The notes beneath the pieces are model-generated. The model did not search any database, was not told where the DNA came from, and saw nothing but the letters and a program-made list of their open reading frames with translations. DNA of 64,000 bases from Cymbomonas tetramitiformis. Its lineage: Eukaryota > Chlorophyta > Pyramimonadophyceae > Pyramimonadales > Pyramimonadaceae. This document shows positions 12,404 through 24,228 of the stretch, in pieces; position 1 is the stretch's first letter, and every line of letters begins with the position of its first letter. The DNA lies in the NCBI GenBank assembly GCA_001247695.2, contig LGRX02033494.1:1-64000 (forward strand), given 5' to 3'. A program made the position numbers and the translations under genes.

Positions 12404-12419
12404 CTAAATTTGTAGGGTA
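12404..12419 (-). repeat. Element A right terminal inverted repeat
   Basis: CTAAATTTGTAGGGTA is the inverted partner of 161-176, with one mismatch in 16. Confidence 0.65.
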
Positions 12420-13813
12420 ATCATTGGTGTTACGGGGTATACACCATCGTATACGCTATGTATATGATGCCTACTCGCTGGGTCCATTTTACCACGTTCG
12501 AAAAATCAGCACACAGTTTTCCCGAAAATTTCAGTTTGTGAGGCTGAGGAAGATAACGAATGGCGCTGGCTGGCTCATGAATCGGGTTCCTTCTAATGAA
12601 CGAATTCGTTAGCACGCTGGCGCTGGCGAGGGGAGGGGGGGGTCACGATTTTAGTGATTTGGCTGGCTGGCGCCAGATCTCTGTTTCATTAAATATGAGT
12701 GTTTACTGTACGACCACCTCTGTTGCAATCGAGGACATCGACACCAACACGATCGTCAGTGTGCCACGCACTGTCTAGTGGTGCACCTTAGATTTAGTTA
12801 GTGATTCTTTGAATGTAGTGGGGCCTGGCACCCTTAGCCTTGTAGAATGTTCCGGGCCAACGCCCATGCGGGGATCCGCTTCTAGTTGGACTGGAAAAGG
12901 CCCCTTTGTTGGGCCTGTGACATTTATTAGCTAGGGTTTTGGGTTTGTGTTCATGCATGAAGCATCCTTGTGGCACCTCACCTCTTCATGGTGATGTGGT
13001 GTCATGGAGGCACCGACTTTTGCCCCCTATACGGGGGGGCAGCGGTACCGTCTCTAGTCACCCCTCGACCTGAGGTGCCACGTCATCCTTGCATCGTCGT
13101 TCGCTCTCCGATAATAAAACAGCCTAAGTATTTTATTATGTCATCTTAGAGTTTGCACCCGCCTTTCGACTGCCTCCGGACGCTTCGTCGTTTTCCTTCG
13201 GTCTGTGTGATATATAATATGCATTATATATATATATCTATATATATGCAGAAAGTGACAGAAAACACACAGGGCCGGGTGCTCGTAACGGAGATAACAT
13301 AAAACTGGATAGAAAGTCTGAAGGCAGGCTAACTAGCAAGTCACGGAACAGAGTCACGGCTAAGGGTGTCACATGACACACACGGCGAGGGTGAAACAGG
13401 GAGAAGCAGGCCCCCATACTGTGTGTAGGGGGGAGGGGGATCAGCTTCCCTGTGACACCACCTCACCCCGAAGGTGTGAGTGGCCATCCCGAAGCAAGCA
13501 AACCCTAAATCCTAACCCAATGCTACTAGAATGTTTAGGCCTAAGGGGGCTTTCCCACCCCAACTAGACGCACATCGGTGCATGGGGCGCTGCCTAAACT
13601 TCTAGCACCTAAGGGCAAGCAAGACTTGCAAACCGTCATTCTACTTTTTTTAAAAGGGTTCAACCTAGGCCACGATGAACGTGGGTGGCGGCGTTGTTCT
13701 CGATTGCGGAAGTCCTCGAGCGCCACGAAAACGACGAATCAGCCAATGCCCGCGCGGTGCCAAAGCCAAAAGCGGTCTGGCACCACCAGAGCGAATTCGT
13801 CGCTGAAGAGGGG
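12420..13813. other. No recognisable gene; old repeat or intergenic DNA
   Basis: Only short unsupported reading frames occur here. An AT dinucleotide-rich patch lies at about 13208-13250. Strings related to TGTGGCACCTCACC near 12967-12980 and TGTGACACCACCTCACCCC near 13449-13467 could be remnants of an old LTR. I found no polypurine tract, primer site or matching partner. Confidence 0.4.
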
Positions 13814-13821
13814 ATAGGGAG

Positions 13822-14478
13822 CAAGGTATGGTATCATTTGTGCTGATATTCTGATTTATTGATATATCAGAAAATCAGTATCAATTGATGACCAAATTTT
13901 GAATATCAGAATTATTGGTATCGATTGATTGATTAGGACGACATATCAATATCAATCGATAGACCCCTCGGAATATCGGTATCAATCGTTTGACAGTGGT
14001 AGCATATCAATATCGATTGATTACCATCGTCGATTTGCGATATCACTTGTATTTGATATATCAAAATATCAAAAACCGATCCGGGACAATGCAAAAACTG
14101 GGGCTTGATAGGCCCATAGAGACGATTACGAGTCCTGGTTCAGGACCTGTTGCGCCCTCGATCGATTGATCTTTGATTATCTAGAAGTAACGAAAATTTA
14201 AACAGGGTATCCGAGGGTATCCGAAGAGAGATCATCATCATGGGGAAACGTGGGCGTGGCAGCAAACGACAAAGTGCCTCCGGTGTAACCCTGCGTGCTC
14301 AATCAAGGAACCGGGTATGTCAAGAGAACCCAGCAGTCCCCTTTCGATCCTGCTGGAAGTGATGAGGTAGACTATGTCGTGCGCATAGTAAAAGCGGAAT
14401 TATCGGGATCAATTGATTATTGGCCCGAAAATATCAGAATCAATTGATAAGGCCGCCCACAACCGATACCATACCTTG
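13822..14478. mobile_element. hAT-type non-autonomous element (657 bp) with 8-bp target duplication
   Basis: The ends form inverted repeats: CAAGGTATGGTATC at 13822-13835 and GATACCATACCTTG at 14465-14478. The element is flanked by a perfect direct repeat ATAGGGAG (13814-13821 and 14479-14486). An 8-bp target duplication with a CA-rich/CCTTG-type terminus is the hallmark of hAT elements. The interior has no long reading frame. It is full of ATCAATTGAT and ATATCAATATCAATCGAT-like sites, so it needs a transposase from elsewhere. Confidence 0.88.
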
Positions 14479-14486
14479 ATAGGGAG

Positions 14487-14549
14487 GTGGAAGGTGAAAA
14501 ATGCGGTGAGGGGACGTGATTGAGGTCATGGGGAGGAACTCGAAAGGGA

Positions 14550-14583
<34 letters not shown>

Positions 14584-14920
14584 CATTTACGCTAGCAAAG
14601 GGGACAAAGTCCTGAGAGTGCAGTATCCCTGCAAAGCAGGCTAGTGAAAACACCAGGGGCTACTCCCTCTGCTACAGCGCGCCCACAAAAAGGGGCTCAG
14701 CCCGCCTGTCAGCGGGGTGACATCTAGAGAAAAAGCTAAGTGCTAGGCAAAAAAAACTCTAGAAGATGGAGAAGCAGCCATGGCCGGGTAAGTGGAGGGG
14801 TGGCTGAATCTGAGTGGTGGGGAGGGAAGTCGAAGAATTCAGGGGGTTTTGGAGACGTTGAGAAAGGTGGCCAGGGTGGGCGGGGGACAGGGAGGCCCTA
14901 CGTTTCTGGACGCGTGCAAT
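14487..14920. other. Intergenic DNA with an (AAT)n microsatellite
   Basis: A run of about ten AAT units lies at 14550-14580. The rest is unassigned and G-rich towards its right edge, where the TATTG-rich repeats of element B begin near 14920. Confidence 0.5.
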
Positions 14921-15229
14921 ACATCGTATTGAACACATATTGCAGGCATATTGCACGCGTATTGACAATACATGTTCAATACAATAAAAAATGTTACAAT
15001 ATGTGTGCAATATGCCTGCAAGCGCTCCAACATGTGTGCAACATAGTATTGCAGTGAGCCCTCATGTAAAATTGGAGACATATTGAAGTTCTGATGCAGA
15101 GAGTTATTTCAATATGCCTTCAACATATGTGTAGTATAGGGTTGGAGACATGCACCATGCATGTCGCAAACACTATGAAGGCATGTTGCAGACATATTGC
15201 CTACATATTGTATACATATTGTATACATA

Positions 15230-15790
15230 TTGTAAGTCAACATTCAATATGTTGGATACACACTGCGGACCTACTGCATACGTATTGAACATGTAAATTC
15301 AATATGTTGTATATATATTGCGGACCTATTGAATATGTATTGAAACGGAACATTCAGTATGTTGGATACATACTGCGGACCTATTGCATACGTATTGAAC
15401 ATGCAAATTCAATATGTTGTATATATATTGCGGACCTATTGAATATGTATTGAAACGGAACATTCAGTATGTTGGATACATACTGCGGACCTATTGCATA
15501 CGTATTGAACATGCAAATTCAATATGTTGTATATATATTGCGGACATATTGCATATGTATTGAAACGGAACATTCAGTATGTTGGATACATACTGCGGAC
15601 CTATTGCATACGTATTGAACATGCAAATTCAATATGCTGTATATATACTGTGGACATATTGCATATGTACTGAAACGGAACATTCAATATGTTGGATACA
15701 TACTGCGGACCTATTGCATACGTATTGAACATGCAAATTCAATATGCTGTATATATACTGTGGACATATTGCATATGTATTGAAATAAAA
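15230..15790 (+). repeat. Element B left 110-bp subterminal tandem array
   Basis: About five copies of a 110-bp unit have AAACGGAACATTCA anchors at 15343, 15453, 15563 and 15673. Each copy carries several TATTGCAT/CAATATGT sites in both orientations. The density of this motif falls in coding exons and rises again in introns of this element. Confidence 0.88.
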
Positions 15791-15951
15791 GTTGCCTATA
15801 TTGGATATATACTGTAGACCTATTGCATGCATATTGCACAGACATATTCAACATGCTGCAAGTATGCTTTGGACTACCTATTGCATATGTCAACGAGAGG
15901 CATATCGAACACAATTAATATTGAATACAATTACAAATTGTCAAATTTGTT

Positions 15952-17840
15952 TCACAATTGCTCCCCCTGCCTAACGTAGGCTACGTCCACTACAACGTTT
16001 TTTATTTTTGTTCTTCCCTCGCGCTTGAAGGCCTTCTCCAAGAAGAGGGACGCCTCCGAGTTGGGATTCCCCACGCGGTGGCTAGCGTCCATCCCTTCCG
16101 GGAGGCGCTTGTCCACCTCCTTCATGATGAAGGAGGTGGCGCTGCGGACATATGCAAATGGCTTCTCTTTGCAAAGCATCTTCATATCGAGGATATCAGT
16201 TACCTGCAGCCCCACCAAACGAAATAAATGTGTCAAATATTGAAAATATAGTACAGTACTATTACAGACATATTGTACACATATTGTACACATATTGAAA
16301 GGGTTGGTGCGCACCTTGATACCGATGAGCCCCTCGGTGAGGGGGAAATCGGGGCCGCCATGATGTGGTTGGGGAGAATATCCCCAACCGCATTCGCCAC
16401 CACCAACCCGGCGAACAGCCCGACGTTGGCCTTCAATCGGCCGGTGTTCGTCACGAGTTGGCCTTTGTCGGGACGGAGCGAACTCTTCATCGCTTCGTAC
16501 TCCGTTTGCGCCCCCGCGTACACCACCACCTCTTTCCCCACCTTGAAGATGTCTTCAACATTTTGGGGCTTGGCGGGCTTGGCGGGCTTGGCCGGTGACG
16601 GGGCCGGTGACGCGGCCGCCTTGGCCTTGCCCTTTGCGGATGCGGAGGCGGGGCCCTCCGAGGCCTTGGCCTTGCCCTTTGCGGATGCGGATGCGGAGGC
16701 GGGTGCTTTTTTGGCCTTGGCCTCCACCTCCTTCTTCTTGCATTCCGCCTCCAGGCGGTCAGCCTCCTCCTCGTCCTCCTTGTCCGGGGCGTTGTAATCG
16801 TAGAGATAGGCGACTGCAAACAAAAAATGCTATAAACTGCAAGTTTTATGTAGTATGTGTACAATATGTTGGACGTATGTTGCAGGTATACTACATACAT
16901 ATTGCAGGCATATTGCGGCCCTACCTTTCAGAAAGGTGCACAAGCAACTAAGTATGCTGAATGTGTGCTGTGGCATGCTTCACATAATTATACTGCAAGG
17001 GTCTTTCACGTGTATTAGAGGGTGGGAACGTACCCAGACGCTGTCGAGCCTCCCCTTGCAAGCACTCCACCTTCGAATTAGGCCCCTCCTCCAATTCGAA
17101 TTGGGGCAGCGCTTTCAGCACCTCCATTTTCTTGGCGATTTGCCGTACCGGGCATGTGAGAGGGACCCCCTCCTCCATCAACGTGGTGTACGGATGTAGT
17201 TTTTGGGGGTCCATCCACGTACACTCTCCCGTTTTCGTGTCGGTCGCCCACCGGCCGCACTTCCAAAGGTATCGATTGTTGTTGACAATCGAACGGGCTT
17301 TCGCCCGCACGAACGAATTAGTGGGCGCGGTCGCCCACTTGCACCGATTTTGTACCGCCGTGACGTATTTCGTCACCGCGGACTCTTGCTTCGGAACGTG
17401 AAGTAGGGGCTCAAGACGCCCGTCCTTCGCACGCAATTCTGCAAGTAATTCCTCCCCAAACTCTTCCCAAATCAATATTTTTCATGCACCGAAGGAACGA
17501 AGTTAATTAAACGAAGCCGCATGCGTGTAGTAGGGGCTTAGTACGTACCAAACTCCTCGTGACATGCTTTAGTTAGTTGAGCTTCGAACGCGCTTTTCCC
17601 CTTGCGCCTTTTTTTGCTCCCTTCCCCCCCTCCCTCCTCATCGTCCTCGTCGTCTTCCTTCGCCCTTTTCTTGCCTTTGTCGAGGAAAGCCAATGGGGTT
17701 TCCTCGATCCCTTTGGGCTCGCTAGGTGTCCCCTTTGCCCTCACCTTCGCAACGTAGTCAACGAAGCCCTCGTGCGTATGCTCAACGCCAAACAGCTCGC
17801 AGCTTTCTACATACTCAGCGTGCAACTCTTTGACTGACAT
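15952..17840 (-). CDS. Element B accessory protein, 4 exons, 487 aa
   Basis: Exons on the minus strand are 17840-17549, 17462-17034, 16813-16323 and 16203-15952. The 1464 nt stay in frame with GT-AG junctions. It parallels the element A accessory gene exon by exon: an acidic-basic first exon with KKRRKGK; a W-containing second exon (YLWKCGRW...CTWMDP); a third exon with Ala-Ser-Lys-Gly repeats and an FKVGKEVVVYAG...LFAGLVVANAVG segment; and a fourth exon homologous to ITEFHW/VTDILDM. The start ATG at 17840 fits the first exon of the paralogue. No catalytic motif is visible. A DNA-binding role at the subterminal repeats is an inference from position. Confidence 0.7.
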
Positions 17841-18193
17841 TTTTCTTACACCTCTGCTGGCTTTTCTTACACCTCTGCTGGCTTTGTTTACACCTCTGCT
17901 GGCTAGGGCGGCTGCCGGAACGTTAACGTGCTTCCAGGAGGCCTTCCGTACGTTGCCGTGATGCGATGGGCGTTACCATGCATCGTGCACGCATGTTGGC
18001 CGCATGTGTCGGGCGCATTGCACCTGCGACGACCGACCGTTTGGAAATGCATTTTGAAATTTCGTCCATCGTCCATCTCGATTGTCATCGCGCTCTTTTT
18101 CTTTTTTTGGGGGGGAACGTCTAACCCCCCTTTTCATTTGTGTTCATACGTTACTGTACTGTACTCCAATACGCAACAACTTTCCAATCCCTT

Positions 18194-18266
18194 TGTCATA
18201 ATGGTCTAGTGGTTGGCCGTCGGTCTTAAAAGCCGGAGGTAGTGGGTTCGAGTCCCACTGGAGGTT
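18194..18266 (+). other. tRNA-like sequence (UAA anticodon loop), probably a tRNA pseudogene or SINE head
   Basis: D arm GGTC/GGCC (18203-18218), a 5-bp anticodon stem around the 7-nt loop CTTAAAA (18225-18231, anticodon TAA), and a T arm GTGGG-TTCGAGT-CCCAC (18242-18258) are all present. Pol III A and B box sequences fit (GGTTCGAGTCC). The 5' and 3' acceptor strands do not pair and the variable region is short for a leucine tRNA, so I do not call a functional tRNA. Confidence 0.5.
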
Positions 18267-18477
18267 TACACCTTGTCTGCGAGGAGTTGAGCTCCTCCTC
18301 GCTGGCGAAGTGTACCACCTCCATCTATAGGTCAATGACAGCCTTTTATCCAGGCCATCTCAGGGGTCATTTTGGGGGTACTTCTTGAGTTACGATTTCG
18401 GCCGTTCGATTCACGAACGAGGGGTGCAGATTCTCCTAAAAAATAAAATTCCAAAATTGTTTCCCCGAAAATCGTTC

Positions 18478-18729
18478 AATCTGTTCAATACTACTGCAAT
18501 ACGTGAGGGCTCACTGCAATACGTTAGCGATTTCAGGCGTATTGAAATGGCGTATTTGAGATGTATTGAAAAAGTGCCAGGTCAGCTTTGCCAGTGCCAG
18601 GTCAGACGGTTCGTCGCAAAGTTGACCTGGCACTTTTTCAATACATCTCCAATACGCCATTTCAATACGCCTGAAATCGCTAACGTATTGCAGTGAGCCC
18701 TCCCGTATTGAAGTAGTATTGAACAGATT
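18478..18729. repeat. Long hairpin in the element B divergent region
   Basis: Arms 18478-18591 and 18615-18729 are near-perfect inverted copies (about 114 bp) around a 23-bp loop. Each arm carries several GCAATACGT/GTATTGAA sites. Three further AATACGTGAGGGCTCACTTC repeats follow at 18808-18865. It lies between the two divergent B genes. Confidence 0.85.
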
Positions 18730-19183
18730 CGCCTCTAAAAAGTTTTTTAAATTTTTGTAAAGGTCAATATGCGTGCAACCGCCTGCAGGGCTCAAGGCAG
18801 GGATCACTTCAATACGTGAGGGCTCACTTCAATATGTGAGGGCTCACTTCAATACGTGAGGGATCAAGACCTTGAGCCCTGCCTTTAGCCGCCCCTTTCA
18901 GTATGCTGCGGAAGTGTTGAAGTGCGCCCTAAAAAAGTTGAAAAAACATGTTCTTCAATTCTGGTGAGAGTTGTTATATGGACTCAGGAGCTATATTTTG
19001 CGACATAGCTTGTGTGCGTTTTTTGTGGGGGGGTCCGAAAACCTACTTTTGGGTTATTGCTTTACTTGAAAGTTCCTTCAGCATATCGTCAATATGTCCG
19101 CAGTATATGTCCAACATATTACAACATAGTTGCAGTACATTTTCGAAGGGTGATGGGCGTGGTAAAGGGGACTTCAATGCAGT

Positions 19184-22100
19184 ATGGTCCGAGGAGATCA
19201 AATTGTTCATGGTGAAAAGCGACCTCGCCATGAACGATCCCCTCAATCATCATCACCAAGTGATGCGGAGCGACATCGAACCGGCTTGCCTTCGGCTAGA
19301 GCCGCCGCCCTCGTCCAAGGGAAGGCGGCCCCCCCCGTACAACAATCTTCGTTAGCCAAGCGCGCGATGAGAAATCCCGCGCAAGGCGGGTGCTTAGCCG
19401 ATCGAGAGCCGATCAAACCTTCCAATGCTCAGGAGGGTACATCGCTCAAACCCCCTCCCAATATCAAGCTCATATTCCCGGAAGGTTGGAGTACCGCGGA
19501 AGGCTTCCGCGACCCGGAGTATGAAACGATTACGAAGAAGGAACGCCTTTTGGCGTGGATTGCGCCTCCACATCTTCCAATATCTACGAGGGAACTGGAG
19601 TTGTCCGCGAGGTAGCACCCTTTCTCTTTCTTCTCGACGTTGAGGTTGTGTCTTTCTTGCTTCACAGGACTCTTTGCTACATGTATGCAACATGGTTACC
19701 ATATGTTGCATACATATTGAGATTATATTGTAGGGATCCTGGAACACATTGCAGGAAAGTCGATCCGCACTATGTGGAAGTGGACACGGTATGACATCAT
19801 AAGTGGCTGCCAACGCGACTGCTCCCGCACGATTTCTCCAGATTGGCGCACGATTTATCTCCAGACAATACCGCGTGGCCGACTTGGTTACCACCTTCCG
19901 ACATCTTGGAGCTAGAACCGGCAACGGTAACCTTTAAGGGGAAATCGTTTCGACTTGTTCCACCGGTGCCTAATTGCTTGCAACGGATTGTCGAAAGGAT
20001 TCGTGGCATGCAAGAGGCAAGGTAAGGGACTCTCGTGGGGCATGATTTCCCTCCCACCATTCCTCACGTGGCTCGCTGCAATAGTGCTGCAGCACGCTAT
20101 CGTGATGGTTGCAGCATGTTGATGGGATGTTGAAAACATGTTGGGACGATATTGTGCAGAGATGCGGTCGAGGCGCCCCCCGAGGCGCACGAGGCCCAAA
20201 GCAAGGAGACCCCCCCGCCGCCCAATGCTGAGGCACCCACGAGCCCTCCACTAGCCGGCGGGAGTGCAAGGTAAGGGACTCTCGTGGGGCATGATTTCCC
20301 TCCCACCATTCATCACGTGGCTCGCTGCAATAGTGCTGCAGCACGCTATCGTGATGGTTGCAGCATGTTGATGGGATGTTGAAAACATGTTGGGACGATA
20401 TTGTGCAGAGATGCGGGCGAGGCGCCCCCCGAGGCGCGCGAGGCCCAAAGCAAGGAGTCCCCCCCGCCGCCCAATGCTGAGGCACCCACGAGCCCTCCAC
20501 TAGCCGGCGGGAGTGCAAGGTAAGGGACTCTCGTGGGGCATGGTTTCCCTCCCACCATTCCTCACGTGGCTCGCTGCAATAGTGCTGCAGCACGCTATCG
20601 TGATGGTTGCAGCATGTTGATGGGATGTTGAACACATGTTGGGACGATATTGTGCAGAGATGCGGGCGAGGCGCCCCCCGAGGCGCACGAGGCCCAAAGC
20701 AAGGAGTCCCCCCCGCCGCCCAATGCTGAGGCACCCACGAGCCCTCCACTAGCCGGCGGGAGTGCAAGGTAAGGGACTCTCGTGGGGCATGATTTCCCTC
20801 CCACCATTCCTCACGTGGCTCGCTGCAATAGTGCTGCAGTACGCTATCGTGATGGTTGCAGCATGTTGATGGGATGTTGAAAACATGTTGGGACGATATT
20901 GTGCAGAGATGCGGGCGAGGCGCCCCCCGAGGCGCACGAGGCCCAAAGCAAGGAGTCCCCCCCGCCGCCCAATGCTGAGGCACCCACGAGCCCTCCACTA
21001 GCCGGCGGGAGTGCAAGGTAAGGGACTCTCGTGGGGCATGGTTTCCCTCCCACCATTCATCACGTGGCTCGCTGCAATAGTGCTGCAGCACGCTATCGTG
21101 ATGGTTGCAGCATGTTGATGGGATGTTGAAAACATGTTGGGACGATATTGTGCAGAGATGCGGGCGAGGCGCCCCCCGAGGCGCGCGAGGCCCAAAGCAA
21201 GGAGTCCCCCCCGCCGCCCAATGCTGAGGCACCCACGAGCCCTCCACTAGCCGGCGGGAGTGCAAGGTAAGGGACTCTCGTGGGGCATGGTTTCCCTCCC
21301 ACCATTCCTCACGTGGCTCGCTGCAATAGTGCTGCAGCACGCTATCGTGATGGTTGCAGCATGTTGATGGGATGTTGAACACATGTTGGGACGATATTGT
21401 GCAGAGATGCGGGCGAGGCGCCCCCCGAGGCGTACGAGGCGCACGAGGGGCATGCTTTAGATGGGACCATTGGAAGTAGCATGCCTGACTTGCGGGCATC
21501 CTCAATGTCGACTAGTGCATCGTCCATATCGAAGAGCTTTTCCAGGTGATACATCTCATCATCATGTTTCCTTGCCTACTTGCTTTCGCCGTAACTATGC
21601 TGCAGCACGCTATCGTGATGGTTGCAGCATGTTGATGGGATGTTGGAAACATGTTGGGACGATATTGTGCAGAGATGCGGGCGAGGCGCCCCCCGAGGCG
21701 CACGAGGCGGCAAATTCAGCTCGTTTAGACGACAGCAGGTACTATTTCGGGATTTCTGGATTCATTGATGTAGTCACTGTTGACGCGGAACGTAGTCCTC
21801 ACCAATTTCCACTTGACGTTACCCCCGAGGGAGACAACCTACCATCGAATGCGGAAGAAGCCTACGACTTCTTCGAAGCTCATCAAGCAATTTTGACACC
21901 GATCCGTATGGAAACTGTTGTCTACCTAGTACACGATGGCAACTTCGAGGCGACTACATACGGCTCGCTGCTGGCCGACGACTCTCAACTCGATAATTCT
22001 ACACGAGACAATGTGCGGGAGGTTCGGTGCCTTGGGCGACATTGGAGGAGCGTTTCGACAATAAATGATTGGCCAGATTTGATCCGTGCGGTTGGAGTTT

Positions 22101-24228
22101 GGTATTTAATTGCAGTTACCACGGATGCCATGGCTGCCGAGATGGAAGAGCCCATGAGGTATGTACGAATATTTAGGCACCTCAACTTGCATACTGATTT
22201 TTCATGATATAATATGTTGCAATATATCAGAAACCGTTGCCGGTATATTGAATATGTATGGGAGATATACTGCGGTGGGCGAAGCAGATCTCCGGTGGAA
22301 GAGCCAGCTGAGGCGAAGGACACGGAGATGGGTGAGGTGAAGGACACGGCGGGCGAAGCCGATCCTTGGCTCTCGCTCCATGCAATGCATCGTCGAAATG
22401 TGGGCACCGTAACATTGGAGCGAGGGCGGTTTCTATGTGATTGTGCCATGTGCTACGGAGTTGACCTACGTGGAAACGTGGTGAGCAAGGCCACCCGCAC
22501 ACGACATCGGAAACTCCACGGGCAGATCCAGCCACCCGCACCGGACCCTGAAGAAATCGATGCTGTAGTTTGTGGCAACCGCGGCGAAACCTTAAGGTAC
22601 TCTCCGCCCTTTCTCTCCCATGAATGATTGGGCAAGCTTGCGTGACAACACATTCGCAATATGTTGACAACGTATTGAAGGTGCATTGCAACTCTCCTAC
22701 AGACATACGGATGTGGACGTCACGATGGATGACAAGGAGGGCGAACATGCTGAGGAAGCCGGGAGGACAAGCGCAGAAGACGAGGTGGTACACGCACAAC
22801 AGGACGTGGAAGCCAAGGATGTGTCGAGTCAAGGCGGCGAGGCCGGAGTTCCCGACGACGAGGATGGCGATGCGCCTAAGACCGAGGATGCCGATGGTGA
22901 GACCAAGGATGGCGGTGGGGAGGATTTGGGGTTCGATGAAGAAGACGACGGAGATGCCGACCACTCCGTTAAAGCAGCGCTTGTAACACAATTGGAAAGT
23001 ATTGTGAATGCTGCAAAGGAGCTTTTCGGAAGGGAGACGGTAAGAACGCGTTATTATGCCAAATATCGTGCAGTGAACTGCACGTGCAATATGTAGTATG
23101 CATATCTCCTACATATTGACAATGTATTGCAGTATATTGCATATGTATTGACAGCCACTGAAATTGCGATGTGTACGCAGGACCACAACGTGCGGCGATC
23201 AACTAAGCTCCTCGCGGATCTTCTGGAATGGAACTTGGAGGAAAACTTGACCCAAAAATCGTTTTCCTCGTTGTGTGAGATCCTACTTCACAACTTTGAT
23301 GAGCTTCGCGAAACCCATTTCCCCTTGACGTTCGCTAAAGCTACGGGTACTTTCGACGCTTTTAGTACGCCGTACCAACGAGTGGACATGTGCGTCAATG
23401 GATGTTGTTTGTACGAGAAGGAGTTGGAGAACGCGGATCATTGTCCACACTGTAAAGAATGCCGGTGGCAAAGCTTTGGAGCGGCGGAGGAGGATGGCAC
23501 TCCGGAGGATGGCACTCCGGAGGATGGCACTCCGAAGAAGCCGCGATTGCAATTCCTTTGGTGGTCCTTGAAGGAAATTTTCCGGAGGCTATTCCATTCA
23601 CCTGAAGTTGCTGAGCTCATGCGGGCGCATGGCCGTCATACGTCTCCTGAAAGTGGACGCAAAGACACAATTTGGGGTAAGAGCCCAGCACGCGTCTATG
23701 ATCCCAATGCTTGTGATAGGATCTGCAAAGGGCATATCTGCAATACACTTAACGTATGTCTGTGGCATATTGCAGATGTACACATACAGTTGTAAGTATA
23801 CCGCGGTGAGTTGTATTTTGTCCGGAGTGTGCAGACGGAGATGCGTGGAAAGAGAAGAAGGCGCGGTACCCAGAGTTCTTCCAGGAGTTGCGGAATATAA
23901 TCATCCTGTTCTGCGCGGATGGGGCTTCCGTATGGAAAAACAAGGCGGGCGTGTCTCCCATGTATTTCCAAATCTTGAACTTGCCGCCGGAGATACGCTC
24001 CAAGTACGAGTACCTTGAGGTCTACGGTATTCTTAATGGCATCCATCCCGCCGATACGACTCTTTTGTACGACAAGCTGGTCGACGAGTTGGAGGAATTG
24101 TGGGAGACGGGCTGCGGAGTTTGGGACGCCTTTTCCGAGGAGTATGTTCTTGTACGGTGCATGCTACTCGGGGTGATCATGGATTACAAAGGCTTGGTCG
24201 ATGCCGGGAAGCGTGTACCAGGCACACT
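19184..24228 (+). pseudogene. Element B Transposase_21 gene: internal stop, repeated exon array, 3' truncation
   Basis: Exons: 19184-19611; 19755-20021; a repeat series 20160-20270, 20409-20519, 20658-20768, 20907-21017, 21156-21266 and 21405-21545; then 21673-22158, 22288-22596, 22703-23039, 23181-23676 and 23835 to about 24228. Exon phases fit throughout. Domains match element A in order: a zinc segment (LCDCAMC...H...HG), the VNGCC...C-x2-C module, and the Transposase_21 core (ILFCADGASVW, ELEELWETG). Exon 2 has an in-frame TGA at 19792-19794. The core is cut at about 24228, so the ACIAC...GW region and the DUF4218/4216-like parts are absent. As it stands it cannot encode a full transposase. 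The first exon's start is the first in-frame ATG and is uncertain. Confidence 0.82.
20022..21404 (+). repeat. 249-bp exon-plus-intron tandem array
   Basis: The unit is a 111-nt exon plus a 138-nt intron. Exon copies start at 20160, 20409, 20658, 20907, 21156 and 21405. Each exon begins after GTGCAG and ends AG|GTAAGGG, so both edges are phase 2 and each copy adds exactly 37 codons of Ala/Pro/Glu-rich sequence (DAGEAPPEA...). Copies differ by a few bases. The last two exon copies (21405 and 21673) share only the first part of the unit and then run into unique coding sequence. Confidence 0.9.

Larger units (their letters stand above)
157..12420 (+). mobile_element. Element A: complete CACTA-like (Transposase_21) DNA transposon
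   Basis: A two-gene DNA transposon of about 12.3 kb. Inverted repeats of 16 bp (15 matching) lie at 161-176 and 12404-12419. Inside them are direct-repeat arrays at both ends (421-890 and 11330-11585), an accessory gene read leftward (929-3147) and a transposase read rightward (4139-11264). The transposase has Transposase_21, DUF4218-like and DUF4216-like segments, as in plant En/Spm (CACTA) elements. The exact termini are not fixed: neither end begins with a plain CACTA string and I could not find a 3-bp target duplication. Both genes are open, so the element may be autonomous. Confidence 0.8.
14921..24228 (+). mobile_element. Element B: CACTA-like transposon, truncated on the right
   Basis: B is a diverged paralogue of element A with the same layout: a subterminal repeat array, a leftward accessory gene (15952-17840), an inverted-repeat-rich divergent region and a rightward Transposase_21 gene (19184 to about 24228). 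The transposase breaks off inside its core, just after a segment matching the middle of element A exon 7, where element D1 sequence starts. No right end is present, so the inverted repeats cannot be paired. The left limit is set by where the TATTG-type repeats begin. Confidence 0.75.

Noticed and set aside
1..12670. 15-bp direct repeat (1-15 and 12656-12670) as target duplication of element A
   Set aside because: It is made of the GGCTGGCTGG simple motif that recurs several times around both flanks, and it lies well outside the inverted repeats. CACTA elements normally make 3-bp duplications.
12700..13500. Possible LTR or solo LTR
   Set aside because: Some TGTG...CACC strings repeat, but no paired LTR, polypurine tract, primer site or target duplication is visible.
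18194..18266. Functional tRNA-Leu(UAA) gene
   Set aside because: The acceptor strands do not pair and the variable region is too short for a leucine tRNA.
19970..21505. Long minus-strand open frame of about 511 codons with a repeated 83-residue unit
   Set aside because: It is a shadow of the 249-bp exon-intron array: 249 is divisible by 3, so any open frame in one unit stays open through all copies. The plus strand carries the splice sites and homology.
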